Shown here: positions 42,746 through 51,177 of the stretch, in pieces
How positions within the stretch are numbered: position 1 is the first letter of the stretch
Layout of the letters: each line of letters opens with the position of its first letter
Assembly (NCBI GenBank): GCA_020353515.1
Contig: CP070695.1
Location: forward strand, 3,108,943 to 3,161,431
Length of the DNA: 52,489 nucleotides
Origin: Candidatus Heimdallarchaeota archaeon
GTDB lineage: Archaea > Asgardarchaeota > Heimdallarchaeia > Hodarchaeales > Hodarchaeaceae
Direction of reading: 5' to 3'
The notes under the pieces: generated by a model
The model's database searches: none
What the model saw: the letters and a program-made list of their open reading frames with translations, nothing else
Told to the model about the DNA's origin: nothing
Made by a program: the position numbers and the translations under genes

Positions 42746-45127
42746 ATGTCTGAAGAACCATTGAAAGATCTTAAAAGTCTTAAATCAAAGGATAAGGATC
42801 TTCAATGGACTGCAATCAATAATCTGCGGAAATACTTGCAGACAAATCCGAACCCCACGGATTTTCGTTTCCGAATGATTGTCAAATCAATTTTACCTTT
42901 CACCAAGGCTGCGGAAGACAACATCCGAGAAAATGCACTAGTCACCATATTAGAAGCTATTCCAGATGATAAAAATGCCGAATCCTTGGTCAGTTCAGCT
43001 CTTGCAGATCCTAGTCCTGGGATTCGTTCGTTAGCCTTGGAATGGCTTAGTAACAGGAGTCACCCCCAATTAAGAACACAAGTGATTAAATTCTTAGGTG
43101 ATCCAGCAGAAATTGTCCGAAAAACCGCAATGGACCTTGTTGTAACACACCAAATCGAGGGAGTAGAAACAAAATTACTGCAATTATTAGAATCCGAATC
43201 GGGTGGGCTTCGTAGATCGATAATATATGCTCTAGGCAAGCTAAAAACACCTAGAGCTATTGGAACACTCGTTGAAATTATGCGTAACCCAAATTATGAT
43301 GATTGGACAAGAAATCAAGCTGGTTCGGCTTTAGAACATTTGGGAGGACGAGAACTCATTATACCGTTTATAGAAAATCTTGCAGATCCTAACGAGTATG
43401 TTCGAGAAACAGCAGCAGCTTTTCTTAGTAAGAATGAACAGGAAATTATCTCTACAGTTATGTCTAAAGGTAAAATTGACCTGATCGCTTTACTTCAACA
43501 TGGCTCGGATACGACAAAACAAAACTTTGACTCCTTAGTTTCAACACTTAGTACTCAGATGGCTTTTGCGATTAAAGACCTTCAATCACGATTGATGACA
43601 AAAGACAAAGTCGTATTATCAGAACTTGCAGACGAATTAACTTCCAATTTTATCGCAGTGAAGATTTTAATAGAGAAAATCTTAGATTTAAGGTTGATTC
43701 CACTTACTGATGACATTTATCTTACCGAAACAGGTCTGAAAAGAGAATTGAAATCAAAATTTGTTGAAATTTCTTCTATCCACGTTCCTACTCTTAAAGA
43801 GGTTGATCCATTCAGTCAAATTTCCACTGAAATGTTAGAACAAATAATTTCAACAATGTCAGGTATCTCTCAAGTCAGTTCTGGACTATATCTAAAAGAT
43901 GAGATTTATTCCAAAATTAAATCCGAATTTGAAGAAACTGGTGTCCTCAAACCTCCAATTATTGCTGAAGAGATCAATATCTCCGAAGAACTGGTTAAGA
44001 ATGAGTTAATTCCAATTTTAAATCCTTCCAAAGACGGATGGTATAACTCTCACAATGAATATTTCACCTTAAAATTCCTGCAAGACCAATTAAATGAACA
44101 AATTAGAGAATTTAGTATTATTTCTCTTCGTAACTTCTTATCTCAAATAGGAAATCCAAAAATTGAACTTTCTAGATTGAAAGATATTATTAATGAACAT
44201 TATCAAGGAGTTTGGTTGGAAGACATCGATGTTTTTCTTGAGCATGTGGAATTTCAGAAGCTCAGGGAGGATTCAACTCGGATTGACGAATCACGAGTTC
44301 AACATCTTCTTAATCACATTGCTCTAGATTTTCCCAGTTTTCTCAAAAATCTGCAAAAAAAATTAGAAATACAAACTTATCAAGCAAGTGATGGTCAATT
44401 AGTAACTTTAGAGAACCTTCATCCTCATCTTCAACAACGCATCCTTAGTAAGGGGTATATCTCTATTCCTGAATTTCTAAGAGAAATTAAGCTAGATAAA
44501 ATGGCAACCACTGTTAGGCCTATCATTCTAGATTATATAACCCAAGAATTTAGCGGCAGTACAACACCTGACACGGATTTCTTCTTCACTGAAGATCTTA
44601 TCGCTGATGTTACTAAAGAGGTTGAAGCTAAAGCCCGTATTAATTTCAATGTTCTTGCTTTTAAAATGGATTTAGCCACAGAAGTTCTAGCATTAATAAT
44701 AAATCAAATCCTCTTTATCAGAGGATTTATTAATACGATAGGAGAGTTTGTGACTGAGGAAGGCATTAATCAGGAAATTAAAGGAATTCTAGAATATCGG
44801 GAAGAATTTACACTTCAAGAATTGTTCGAAATCCTCGAAATCGTCAAGGATAAGAAAAATGAGTTAATTGTACGTGATCTTATTTCAGATGATAGCAATT
44901 TATTGATTTCTTTTGACGATGAGGTTGTTGTTACACAGAAAAAAGCTCTCACTAAAGTCATTGATTATGTGAAGAGTCCTGTTCAACAAACTAAAGAAAT
45001 AGTCTCTTGGGAAGAAATCAGTCGTAACACAAACGTTTCTAATATTGATGTTAAAACCATTTTAGAATCTTTAATTCATAACAATCTCTTGTCAGGTACA
45101 CTAGTAGATAAAGGATATCGGCTATAG
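42746..45127 (+). CDS. HEAT-repeat protein with tandem UFL1-like winged helices
   Basis: A 793-residue soluble protein. Residues about 10-230 are HEAT repeats, with helix pairs such as DPSPGIRSLALEWLS and DPAEIVRKTAMDLV. From about 285 to the end the sequence is a chain of small domains, each with a strand ending Y/F-x-T, a helix and then ISI/VSL-x-x-L (for example IYLTETGLKRELKSKF at 325-340, then VTLENLHPHLQQRIL and ISIPEFLREIKLD). This pattern of tandem partial winged helices is what the UFM1 ligase UFL1 shows, so it may be a scaffold E3-like protein. No catalytic Cys, RING or UFM1-like gene is seen here. The UFL1 resemblance is by eye and needs a profile search. Confidence 0.72.
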   Translation: MSEEPLKDLKSLKSKDKDLQWTAINNLRKYLQTNPNPTDFRFRMIVKSILPFTKAAEDNIRENALVTILEAIPDDKNAESLVSSALADPSPGIRSLALEWLSNRSHPQLRTQVIKFLGDPAEIVRKTAMDLVVTHQIEGVETKLLQLLESESGGLRRSIIYALGKLKTPRAIGTLVEIMRNPNYDDWTRNQAGSALEHLGGRELIIPFIENLADPNEYVRETAAAFLSKNEQEIISTVMSKGKIDLIALLQHGSDTTKQNFDSLVSTLSTQMAFAIKDLQSRLMTKDKVVLSELADELTSNFIAVKILIEKILDLRLIPLTDDIYLTETGLKRELKSKFVEISSIHVPTLKEVDPFSQISTEMLEQIISTMSGISQVSSGLYLKDEIYSKIKSEFEETGVLKPPIIAEEINISEELVKNELIPILNPSKDGWYNSHNEYFTLKFLQDQLNEQIREFSIISLRNFLSQIGNPKIELSRLKDIINEHYQGVWLEDIDVFLEHVEFQKLREDSTRIDESRVQHLLNHIALDFPSFLKNLQKKLEIQTYQASDGQLVTLENLHPHLQQRILSKGYISIPEFLREIKLDKMATTVRPIILDYITQEFSGSTTPDTDFFFTEDLIADVTKEVEAKARINFNVLAFKMDLATEVLALIINQILFIRGFINTIGEFVTEEGINQEIKGILEYREEFTLQELFEILEIVKDKKNELIVRDLISDDSNLLISFDDEVVVTQKKALTKVIDYVKSPVQQTKEIVSWEEISRNTNVSNIDVKTILESLIHNNLLSGTLVDKGYRL

Positions 45128-45161
45128 ATTCGTTTCTAAAGCACTATAGGATTGCAACAGA

Positions 45162-45869
45162 ATGTCTCAACCATTACGGATAATTGTCGATCACAGAGAA
45201 CCAGATAAACTTAAAAAACGACTAGATAAACTTGGAATGGAGGTTAAAGAACAACAACTTGAGATTGCTGATTATATTATATCAGATCAAGTTGCCTGTG
45301 AGAGAAAAACAGGAACGGATTTGATTACTTCAATTATGGATAATCGGCTATTTGAACAGATTGAACGGTTAATAGAAACCTATCCGCAACCAATTCTCCT
45401 TTTGGAAGATTTACCCTCTGCTTTCGAAAGAACTGAATGGAAAAAAAGAAAAAAACATGTTTATGGGGCATTAACTTATATTTTTTTGCGTAGACAATTA
45501 CCTATTATACCAACTTCCCAGATGAGCGAAACTGCTATTGCTTTAAACCGTATTGCATCCTGGGTTCAAGAGGATCATGATGATCCAATCATTGCTCGAA
45601 AATCTCCAAAAACACGATCTCTAAGTGATAATCAAATATTTTTCCTACAGGGATTGCAGAATACTGGCCAAAAAAAGGCAAAAGCTTTACTCAAGGCTTT
45701 TGATAGGTCACCAATTAACGTTATAAACGCTATTCTTAATTCAAAAGTGGTTTATACGAGAACAGGAAATCCCAAAGGTATTGAGGGGGCTTTCGAAAAC
45801 CTTGAGGGATTCGGGCCAAAATATCTCCTAAAAAATCAAGAACTTTTAAGTTTAAAAGAAAAAAAGTAA
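45162..45869 (+). CDS. stand-alone ERCC4/XPF-type nuclease with helix-hairpin-helix end
   Basis: A 235-residue protein. The ERCC4 nuclease domain occupies about 5-130: IIVDHRE (7-13), ACERKTGTDLITSIMD (45-60) containing the ERK-x3-D catalytic motif (E47, R48, K49, D53), and an LLLED strand. The last 60 residues (SLSDNQIFFLQGLQNTGQKK and GIEGAFENLEGFGPKYLLKN) are helix-hairpin-helix like and would bind DNA. It lacks the N-terminal helicase of Hef, so it resembles archaeal XPF-short or EME/MUS81-type proteins that cut branched DNA, often with PCNA. It starts 34 bases after the HEAT/winged-helix gene and is probably co-transcribed with it. Confidence 0.9.
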   Translation: MSQPLRIIVDHREPDKLKKRLDKLGMEVKEQQLEIADYIISDQVACERKTGTDLITSIMDNRLFEQIERLIETYPQPILLLEDLPSAFERTEWKKRKKHVYGALTYIFLRRQLPIIPTSQMSETAIALNRIASWVQEDHDDPIIARKSPKTRSLSDNQIFFLQGLQNTGQKKAKALLKAFDRSPINVINAILNSKVVYTRTGNPKGIEGAFENLEGFGPKYLLKNQELLSLKEKK

Positions 45870-45940
45870 TAGCAGATCTCATTTTCACTTATTTTTGATT
45901 TGAATAATTAAATGTAATTCATTAATAAAGAAACAGGAAC

Positions 45941-46165
45941 TTAACACCATAGATTTGGATCAATTAGATCATTAAGAATACAACCAGGTGGTAAGGATCT
46001 TCTACAAATCGATAACCATAGGCAATCTGGTTCACAATATGGGTGAGGAGTAAATGACAATTTCTCTTTTGCCTTTTGTAACTCCTTAAGTAATAATCTT
46101 TTTGTAGAGATTCCTCTAGATGAAGATTCAGAATAAAGGAAAAAATAGTCGGAACCCATACACAT
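45941..46165 (-). CDS. possible small Cys-rich protein
   Basis: A 74-residue open frame with five Cys in its last third (YCEPDCLWLSICRRSLPPGC and a final C), a Lys/Glu helix in the middle and no signal peptide. It lies in a 400-base gap and begins 105 bases after the stop of panB on the same strand. Support for expression is a TATA-like TTTATAAA at the right distance upstream for a nearly leaderless mRNA. It could form a small zinc- or iron-sulfur-binding protein. The family is not recognised, and a chance frame is possible. Confidence 0.35.
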   Translation of the reverse strand: MCMGSDYFFLYSESSSRGISTKRLLLKELQKAKEKLSFTPHPYCEPDCLWLSICRRSLPPGCILNDLIDPNLWC

Positions 46166-46191
46166 TCATTTTATCAACAGGTTTAATACTC

Positions 46192-46199
46192 TTTATAAA
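46192..46199 (-). promoter_or_regulatory. candidate TATA box of the small Cys-rich ORF
   Basis: TTTATAAA on the minus strand, its centre about 31 bases upstream of the ATG at 46165. Transcription would begin about 5 bases before the start codon, typical of leaderless archaeal messages. Confidence 0.4.
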
Positions 46200-46269
46200 A
46201 GCTTCTATGACCTTTATATAGGTAATTGAAGAGGGAGATCTCCGAAAATGACGAAAATGAATAGACAAT

Positions 46270-47067
46270 TCAGTCGTAACTATAACTAAGATCAGGAAAC
46301 TTCCCTTCTCGGACTTCCTGATTATACTCTTGTACTGCTTTTAACACATGTTCTTTTAGGTTAATATACCTTTTAACAAATTTTGCATTAAAATCGAAAT
46401 AACCGAGCATATCATAAGTGACTAATACTTGTCCATCGCAATATGGTCCTGCTCCGATACCAATAGTAGGGATCGAAAGAACTTCTGTAATCTTCTTAGC
46501 CACTTTCCATGGAATGGCCTCTAATACAAGAGAGAAGATACCTGCTTCCTCAAGGCTTTTCGATTCTTCAAGAAGGTAATTTGCTGCCTCTTCAGTGCGA
46601 CCTTGGACTTTAAAACCTCCAAATTTATGAATCGATTGTGGAGTGAGACCTAAGTGGCCCATTACTGGAATGCCTGCATTTAGTATTCCTCGTACCGCTG
46701 TGCATCGTTCGCTGCCTCCTTCTAGCTTTATTGTTTCTGCGTTTCCTTTTTTAACTAATTTAATTGCATTACGAACGGCTTCTTCAGCAGAAACTTGAAA
46801 TGTTCCAAAAGGAAGATCACCAATGACCATGGCTTGATTTGCTCCTCGTGCTACTGCTTGTGTATGTCGAATCGAATCCTCTAAGGTTACAGGCAGAGTA
46901 GTTGGATTACCATGTACTACCATGCCCATAGTATCTCCAACAAGTAACATATCCGTTCCAGCCTCATCTAATATCGACGCCATCACGTAGTCATATGCTG
47001 TAAGCATAGTAATCTTTTCCCCCTTCTCCATCATATTTAATATATCTAAAACTGTTTTTTTCTTCAT
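46270..47067 (-). CDS. panB: 3-methyl-2-oxobutanoate hydroxymethyltransferase (PanB)
   Basis: A 265-residue TIM-barrel enzyme of normal length. MLTAYDYVMASILDEAG (21-37), the LVGDTMGM metal-binding loop (with its Asp) and VIGDLPFGTF near 100 are diagnostic, and IPTIGIGAGPYCDGQVLV closes the active site. It adds a hydroxymethyl group from methylene-tetrahydrofolate (or tetrahydromethanopterin in archaea) to 2-ketoisovalerate, making ketopantoate, the first committed step to CoA. It is the last gene of a five-gene minus-strand CoA operon and starts two bases after the stop of the phosphopantothenate synthetase gene. Confidence 0.95.
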   Translation of the reverse strand: MKKKTVLDILNMMEKGEKITMLTAYDYVMASILDEAGTDMLLVGDTMGMVVHGNPTTLPVTLEDSIRHTQAVARGANQAMVIGDLPFGTFQVSAEEAVRNAIKLVKKGNAETIKLEGGSERCTAVRGILNAGIPVMGHLGLTPQSIHKFGGFKVQGRTEEAANYLLEESKSLEEAGIFSLVLEAIPWKVAKKITEVLSIPTIGIGAGPYCDGQVLVTYDMLGYFDFNAKFVKRYINLKEHVLKAVQEYNQEVREGKFPDLSYSYD

Positions 47068-47069
47068 TA

Positions 47070-47852
47070 TTATACCTCAAACAACTTTCTGTCACTAGCA
47101 AGCTCCTCAAGTCTGGATGACATAAATTTCAGGGCTTCTTGTAATAGTGCTTTGTTATCAAACCGTTTTTTCTCATCCTCCAGTGCCAGGCTGTTCATGT
47201 TTTTGTAGTCTTTAGCAAATGAAACCATTTCTTTAACTGCTCTTGATACATTATTTGTAATAGAAACTGTTGCCGTTAAAGAGGTTCGAGAAAGAGGATT
47301 CAAATCAACTGTAACGACATCTTTTCCTAACTTCCTCAAGGCCATCGTACGATCCCCATCCTCTAATGGAACAAAAACACAATCAGAACGCGCAATACCA
47401 CGCGAATCAACAATTCGTCGTTGATGAGAAATCTCAGGTATTGTCTCCTGCTTGCTTTGATCGACTCCGTAAATATTCTGAGCTCCAGCTTTTTCTAGAA
47501 GATTTTTGATAGCTTCTTCTCTCTCTAGTCTCCGATAGAATAGATTAATTTCGAGTGGTGCCTCTAAGATCCGACTTAATTCCACTATCTCATTTGGACA
47601 AAGGACAGCAACATTTCCATTAATTGAGATTACTGGTTCTTCTGCTTTTAATAGCGTGATAACAGCCAATTTTTCTTGTTTTAACGCAAAATCTGGAGTA
47701 TTCTCTCCTAAGATGTAGTCAAAAGCCTCTCCGCGACCGTGTGCAATTAATCCTGCCTCGGCAACAATCTTCTGATGCATTCCTTCTATAATTTTCTCAC
47801 GTGTGACTAATGATTCATAACGTGGATGATTCTTCGGAACTTCTGGTGTCAT
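47070..47852 (-). CDS. 4-phosphopantoate-beta-alanine ligase (archaeal phosphopantothenate synthetase)
   Basis: A 260-residue protein with the features of the archaeal PPS family (COG1701): IPKNHPRYESL-like start (PKNHPRYESL at 5-14), AEAGLIAHGRGEAFDYILGE (33-52), SINGNVAVLCP (76-86) and DSRGIARSDCVFVPLEDGDR (148-167). It joins 4-phosphopantoate and beta-alanine using ATP to make 4'-phosphopantothenate. This replaces PanC and PanK of bacteria and is a hallmark of archaeal CoA synthesis. Its ATG overlaps the stop of the pantoate kinase gene by four bases (ATGA), so translation of the two is coupled. Confidence 0.93.
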   Translation of the reverse strand: MTPEVPKNHPRYESLVTREKIIEGMHQKIVAEAGLIAHGRGEAFDYILGENTPDFALKQEKLAVITLLKAEEPVISINGNVAVLCPNEIVELSRILEAPLEINLFYRRLEREEAIKNLLEKAGAQNIYGVDQSKQETIPEISHQRRIVDSRGIARSDCVFVPLEDGDRTMALRKLGKDVVTVDLNPLSRTSLTATVSITNNVSRAVKEMVSFAKDYKNMNSLALEDEKKRFDNKALLQEALKFMSSRLEELASDRKLFEV

Positions 47853-48745
47853 CGTTCTTCACGTTTCACAATAGTATCCTGACAAATTGTTTCTTGGTGT
47901 ATTTGAGTACCAAAAACTTTAATTTCTTTCAGATCATCAGAATCATGGTAAAAAATGAAAAATGCTTCTCCAAGCATGATTTGAGATCCAACAACTGAAT
48001 GTGGTAAATTTCTAACATGGTTCTGCAATCTCTTTGACCAAAGATTTGTTTTTGCAGAAAAAGCAGCTGAAAGCTTTACAAAATTAGAGAAAGTTGGTCT
48101 GGAAATTAGCTCAGAAATTAATTCTCTTCCAGCTTCATTTACAGTTTCCCTCTTACGATTATCAGACAAAACTTCTGATGTTGGAAGCTTACCAAGATGA
48201 ACTGTCGCCACTTTCCATCCACCAGAATTAGTAAAGGACATTGTTTTACCAATGCCAGGAGCTCCCTCTTTCAAACGAATTTCTAACCCACCCTGATATA
48301 AACCAATTACATCCCCTAATCCTGATCTCGTTATTACTTCAGCCTGATGAGCAACTTTTAATAATTCTAATTCTGATAAACCTAATTCCAATAAATCATT
48401 TAATGCGAAAGCTGTTCCAACTGCACCTGCAGCAGAAGCACCATAACCAGAAGAGAGAGGTACTTGAAAATTGTGCTCAACCTTAAGATTTACTTCTTCT
48501 TTCTTAGGAAGTAGAATTTCTATAACCTTAGAGGTTACTACAGCTTCGGTTTTAATTTTTTCCCTTCCATCGAAAAAAATTTGAACACCAGAATGCTTGG
48601 ATAAACCAATAGTAGTGATTACTCCCCTATTGATAGATAATCCTGCTCCCCTCGAACCTTTTTTGAGAATATCACTGGAACTATCTCTAATTTCAAAAAT
48701 GCCAGTTAGATGAGAAGCGACCCAGTATGAAACCTCATCAGTCAA
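47849..48745 (-). CDS. pantoate kinase (archaeal GHMP kinase)
   Basis: A 298-residue GHMP-family kinase; the ATP loop is PLSSGYGASAAGAVGTA (96-112) and the N-terminal HLTGIFEIRD matches the family. Archaeal pantoate kinase phosphorylates pantoate to 4-phosphopantoate, the substrate of the next enzyme, whose gene overlaps its end by four bases. GHMP kinases also act on mevalonate or homoserine, but the position between panE and phosphopantothenate synthetase settles the assignment. The start at 48745 lies 13 bases after the panE stop. Confidence 0.93.
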   Translation of the reverse strand: MTDEVSYWVASHLTGIFEIRDSSSDILKKGSRGAGLSINRGVITTIGLSKHSGVQIFFDGREKIKTEAVVTSKVIEILLPKKEEVNLKVEHNFQVPLSSGYGASAAGAVGTAFALNDLLELGLSELELLKVAHQAEVITRSGLGDVIGLYQGGLEIRLKEGAPGIGKTMSFTNSGGWKVATVHLGKLPTSEVLSDNRKRETVNEAGRELISELISRPTFSNFVKLSAAFSAKTNLWSKRLQNHVRNLPHSVVGSQIMLGEAFFIFYHDSDDLKEIKVFGTQIHQETICQDTIVKREER

Positions 48746-48758
48746 TAGAATTCCTTCG

Positions 48759-49676
48759 TTACTGCGGATATCTTTCTAGATGACGAATCAAATCAGCAAT
48801 CGCGGCGTTGACTGGAGCTTTCAATCCTAAGCGTTTACTTTCTCGTACAATAAATCCATTCATATAATCTATCTCAGTTCTACGTCCCCGTTCGATATCT
48901 TGAAGCATACTACATTTATTATCTTTAGTTTTTTCGATTACTCTTATAATAAAATTACGGGTTTGAGAGAAGTCCGCATCGGGCAAAATTCGTGTTGCTA
49001 TTGCTATTCCTTCTTCCAAGATAGCATCGAATATCTGGTTAATAGAGGATTTATGCAGAATTTGACCGTTTGGTACATGTAGGAGTGCCCCTAGAGGACA
49101 GATAGTGGAATTCGTGAGTAATTTTTGCCACATTTTCAGTTGAATCTCATTTGTCTTTTTTGTACTGAACCCCGAATCTCTCATAATTCTTTGAAATCGG
49201 GGACCAAAACCATTTTCTTCCCCTGAGATAATTCCAAATGATGTTTTTCCAAACGCCACATGCTTTACTATACCAGGATAGATAAGCTCTGCTGCTTCTG
49301 TAGTTATTGCACGAAATATTGGATTTTGGGGAAAGGTTTGACGAAATACTTCTTCATTACCCATTCCGTTTTGGAGGAGAAAAATAGGTATTTCGTCAGA
49401 AATTTTACCTATTAAACCATCTGTCACAGCTGTGTTATCATAAGCTTTTGTTGTGACGAAAATAGCATCTGGATTTTCAATAGCTGGAGGAAATTTCGTT
49501 GCAGCAGGAAAGTGTGATAAAATCTCTTCTTGGTCTTCAATAATTCGAAGTCCTTTTTTGTTTATTTCAGTTACATGAGGATTACGGCCAACGACAGCAA
49601 CCTCAAATCCAGAATAGGCTATTCGGCCTGCAAAAAGAGACCCAATACTACCCGCGCCAAATACAGCAATATTCAT
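48759..49676 (-). CDS. panE: 2-dehydropantoate 2-reductase (PanE)
   Basis: A 305-residue NAD(P)-dependent reductase. The Rossmann motif GAGSIGSLFAG (7-17) with the following AVVGR is at the N-terminus, and VTTKAYDN (about 90-97) and LLQNGMGNEE (102-111) form the ketopantoate-binding region; the catalytic Lys is in the KLLTNSTICPL segment (about 188-198). It reduces ketopantoate made by PanB to pantoate for pantoate kinase. Its start codon overlaps the stop of coaBC (ATGA, 49673-49676). Confidence 0.94.
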   Translation of the reverse strand: MNIAVFGAGSIGSLFAGRIAYSGFEVAVVGRNPHVTEINKKGLRIIEDQEEILSHFPAATKFPPAIENPDAIFVTTKAYDNTAVTDGLIGKISDEIPIFLLQNGMGNEEVFRQTFPQNPIFRAITTEAAELIYPGIVKHVAFGKTSFGIISGEENGFGPRFQRIMRDSGFSTKKTNEIQLKMWQKLLTNSTICPLGALLHVPNGQILHKSSINQIFDAILEEGIAIATRILPDADFSQTRNFIIRVIEKTKDNKCSMLQDIERGRRTEIDYMNGFIVRESKRLGLKAPVNAAIADLIRHLERYPQ

Positions 49677-50923
49677 TGATCTTCACTCCGATTATTGAAA
49701 TCTTCGACAATTATTTTGGAAATATGTTCTCCAATCACTGCTTTTGAGCCTTTAAGATGAATTGGCTGATCCTTAGGTCGAATAATGAAAAGTTCATTTG
49801 TTTTAGACACAAAACCTTTTTCCTCTTCCCCCACCCAATTTGCACACACCATGTTCAACTGGTGTTTTTCTAGCAGCAATTTTCCCTTCTGAATTAACTC
49901 TTCCTCTGAAACACCAACTTCAGCTTTATAAGCAACTACATACAAATCAGGAAAAGATTTTCTAATTTCCTCAATTATCTTGACAGTAGGAACTAAATTT
50001 AATGATAAATCTGTCTGTCTTGAAGGTATTTTTCCCGATTGATATTGAGGTTTGTAATCAGATACAGCAGCAACAGCCATTAATCCATGATAATCATTAG
50101 AGAGTTCCTTATTTACTGTTTCATACATCTCATGTGCTGAGCGAACTAATTTAAAGGGAATAGTGAGCTTTTCTAAATCTAAAGTGTTTCCCTCTCCTAC
50201 AATAAGTAGAATCTCTGCTCCGTGTTTCTTCAAAGCTTCAGCCACATGAAGAGCTGAAATACCAGTAGAAGGATTAGAAATGAAACGCACGTCGTCTATG
50301 TACTCTCGTGTTGCACCTCCCGTTATTAAAAAACGTTTTCCTCTTAATTTGTAAGACGAATCTAATAACTTGAAAATATGTTCCATTAATTTGCTTAAAG
50401 GAGGAAACTTAAACTTGTTCTCAATTTCATCCGATATTTGAAAGTGAACATTATGTTTTTTCAAATAGGAAATATTTTTTTCAAGAATGGGGTTATCTAA
50501 TAAAACAGTATGAGCTGCAGGAACTATAAGTACAGGGATACTCGCCCCAAAAGCTGCTAATGCCGCTAAAGTTACAGGGCCATCCGCAATTCCATTAGCG
50601 AGTTTGGATATGGTATTTGCGGTTGCAGGACAGATGACACAGAGATCTACTTTATATTCAGGATGAGAAACCCATTTCACATGTTCAGAAATTCCTGAGA
50701 TTTGGGTTATTGGTTCCTTATCCATACACCATGTCAATGCATCTACAGCGACTAAACGAGTAGCTTCCTCGGAAAGCACGACAACAGGATCGCCCTCATA
50801 ACGTAAAATTTCTCTCACAAGATGTGGAACTTCAATAGCTGCAATTGAGCCAGTGACTCCAATTAAAATACGTTTGTATCTTAACTGTGCCCCTTTGGTT
50901 CCAAATATTTCAGCTATTCCCAT
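49673..50923 (-). CDS. coaBC: bifunctional phosphopantothenoylcysteine decarboxylase/synthetase (CoaBC/Dfp)
   Basis: A 416-residue protein with two domains. The N-terminal half is the flavin-dependent decarboxylase, including GVTGSIAAIEVPHLVRE (22-38), a SEHVKWVS segment (about 79-86) with the catalytic His, and PATANTISKLANGIAD (98-113). The C-terminal half is the synthetase: RFLITGGATREYIDDVRFIS (about 197-216), NPSTG, AVSDYKP (near 288) and LNLVPTVKII. It makes 4'-phosphopantetheine from 4'-phosphopantothenate and cysteine. As the first gene of the operon it carries the promoter for the whole CoA cluster, upstream of 50923. Confidence 0.95.
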   Translation of the reverse strand: MGIAEIFGTKGAQLRYKRILIGVTGSIAAIEVPHLVREILRYEGDPVVVLSEEATRLVAVDALTWCMDKEPITQISGISEHVKWVSHPEYKVDLCVICPATANTISKLANGIADGPVTLAALAAFGASIPVLIVPAAHTVLLDNPILEKNISYLKKHNVHFQISDEIENKFKFPPLSKLMEHIFKLLDSSYKLRGKRFLITGGATREYIDDVRFISNPSTGISALHVAEALKKHGAEILLIVGEGNTLDLEKLTIPFKLVRSAHEMYETVNKELSNDYHGLMAVAAVSDYKPQYQSGKIPSRQTDLSLNLVPTVKIIEEIRKSFPDLYVVAYKAEVGVSEEELIQKGKLLLEKHQLNMVCANWVGEEEKGFVSKTNELFIIRPKDQPIHLKGSKAVIGEHISKIIVEDFNNRSEDQ

Positions 50924-51177
50924 CTTATCGATTCCTGATTCGTCCTTCAGTTATCATTTCTTCTATAATTAAATTTTGGTTTATTCTTTTTAAGAATCAG
51001 GGTTAAACCACCTGTTTTTGTATTGAGGTGTGTTTTAAGTATATACAGTATATACATTAGGACAAAACTGAGCTCAAATACAAAAAGAAAGAACTATACG
51101 GGATCTAAAAGGAAATAATAAGTCTTAAGAGGATTTTTAGACAACCTTCCGTTCAACTGAAGATTGAGATTTGAAAG
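50924..51177. other. divergent promoter region between coaBC and the TauE/SafE gene
   Basis: This 254-base gap holds the promoters of the minus-strand CoA operon and the plus-strand permease. No open frame of interest and no RNA structure was found apart from the palindrome at 51039-51055. On the coaBC side an AT-rich stretch TTAATTATA (minus strand, around 50970) could serve as TATA element. Confidence 0.5.
51039..51055. promoter_or_regulatory. 17-bp palindrome, candidate operator
   Basis: GTATATACAGTATATAC consists of two copies of the self-complementary GTATATAC separated by one base, so the whole is an almost perfect palindrome. It lies about 122 bases before the TauE/SafE start and 116 before coaBC. 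It may bind a dimeric regulator, or it may simply be a TATA-like element for the permease gene. Confidence 0.4.
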
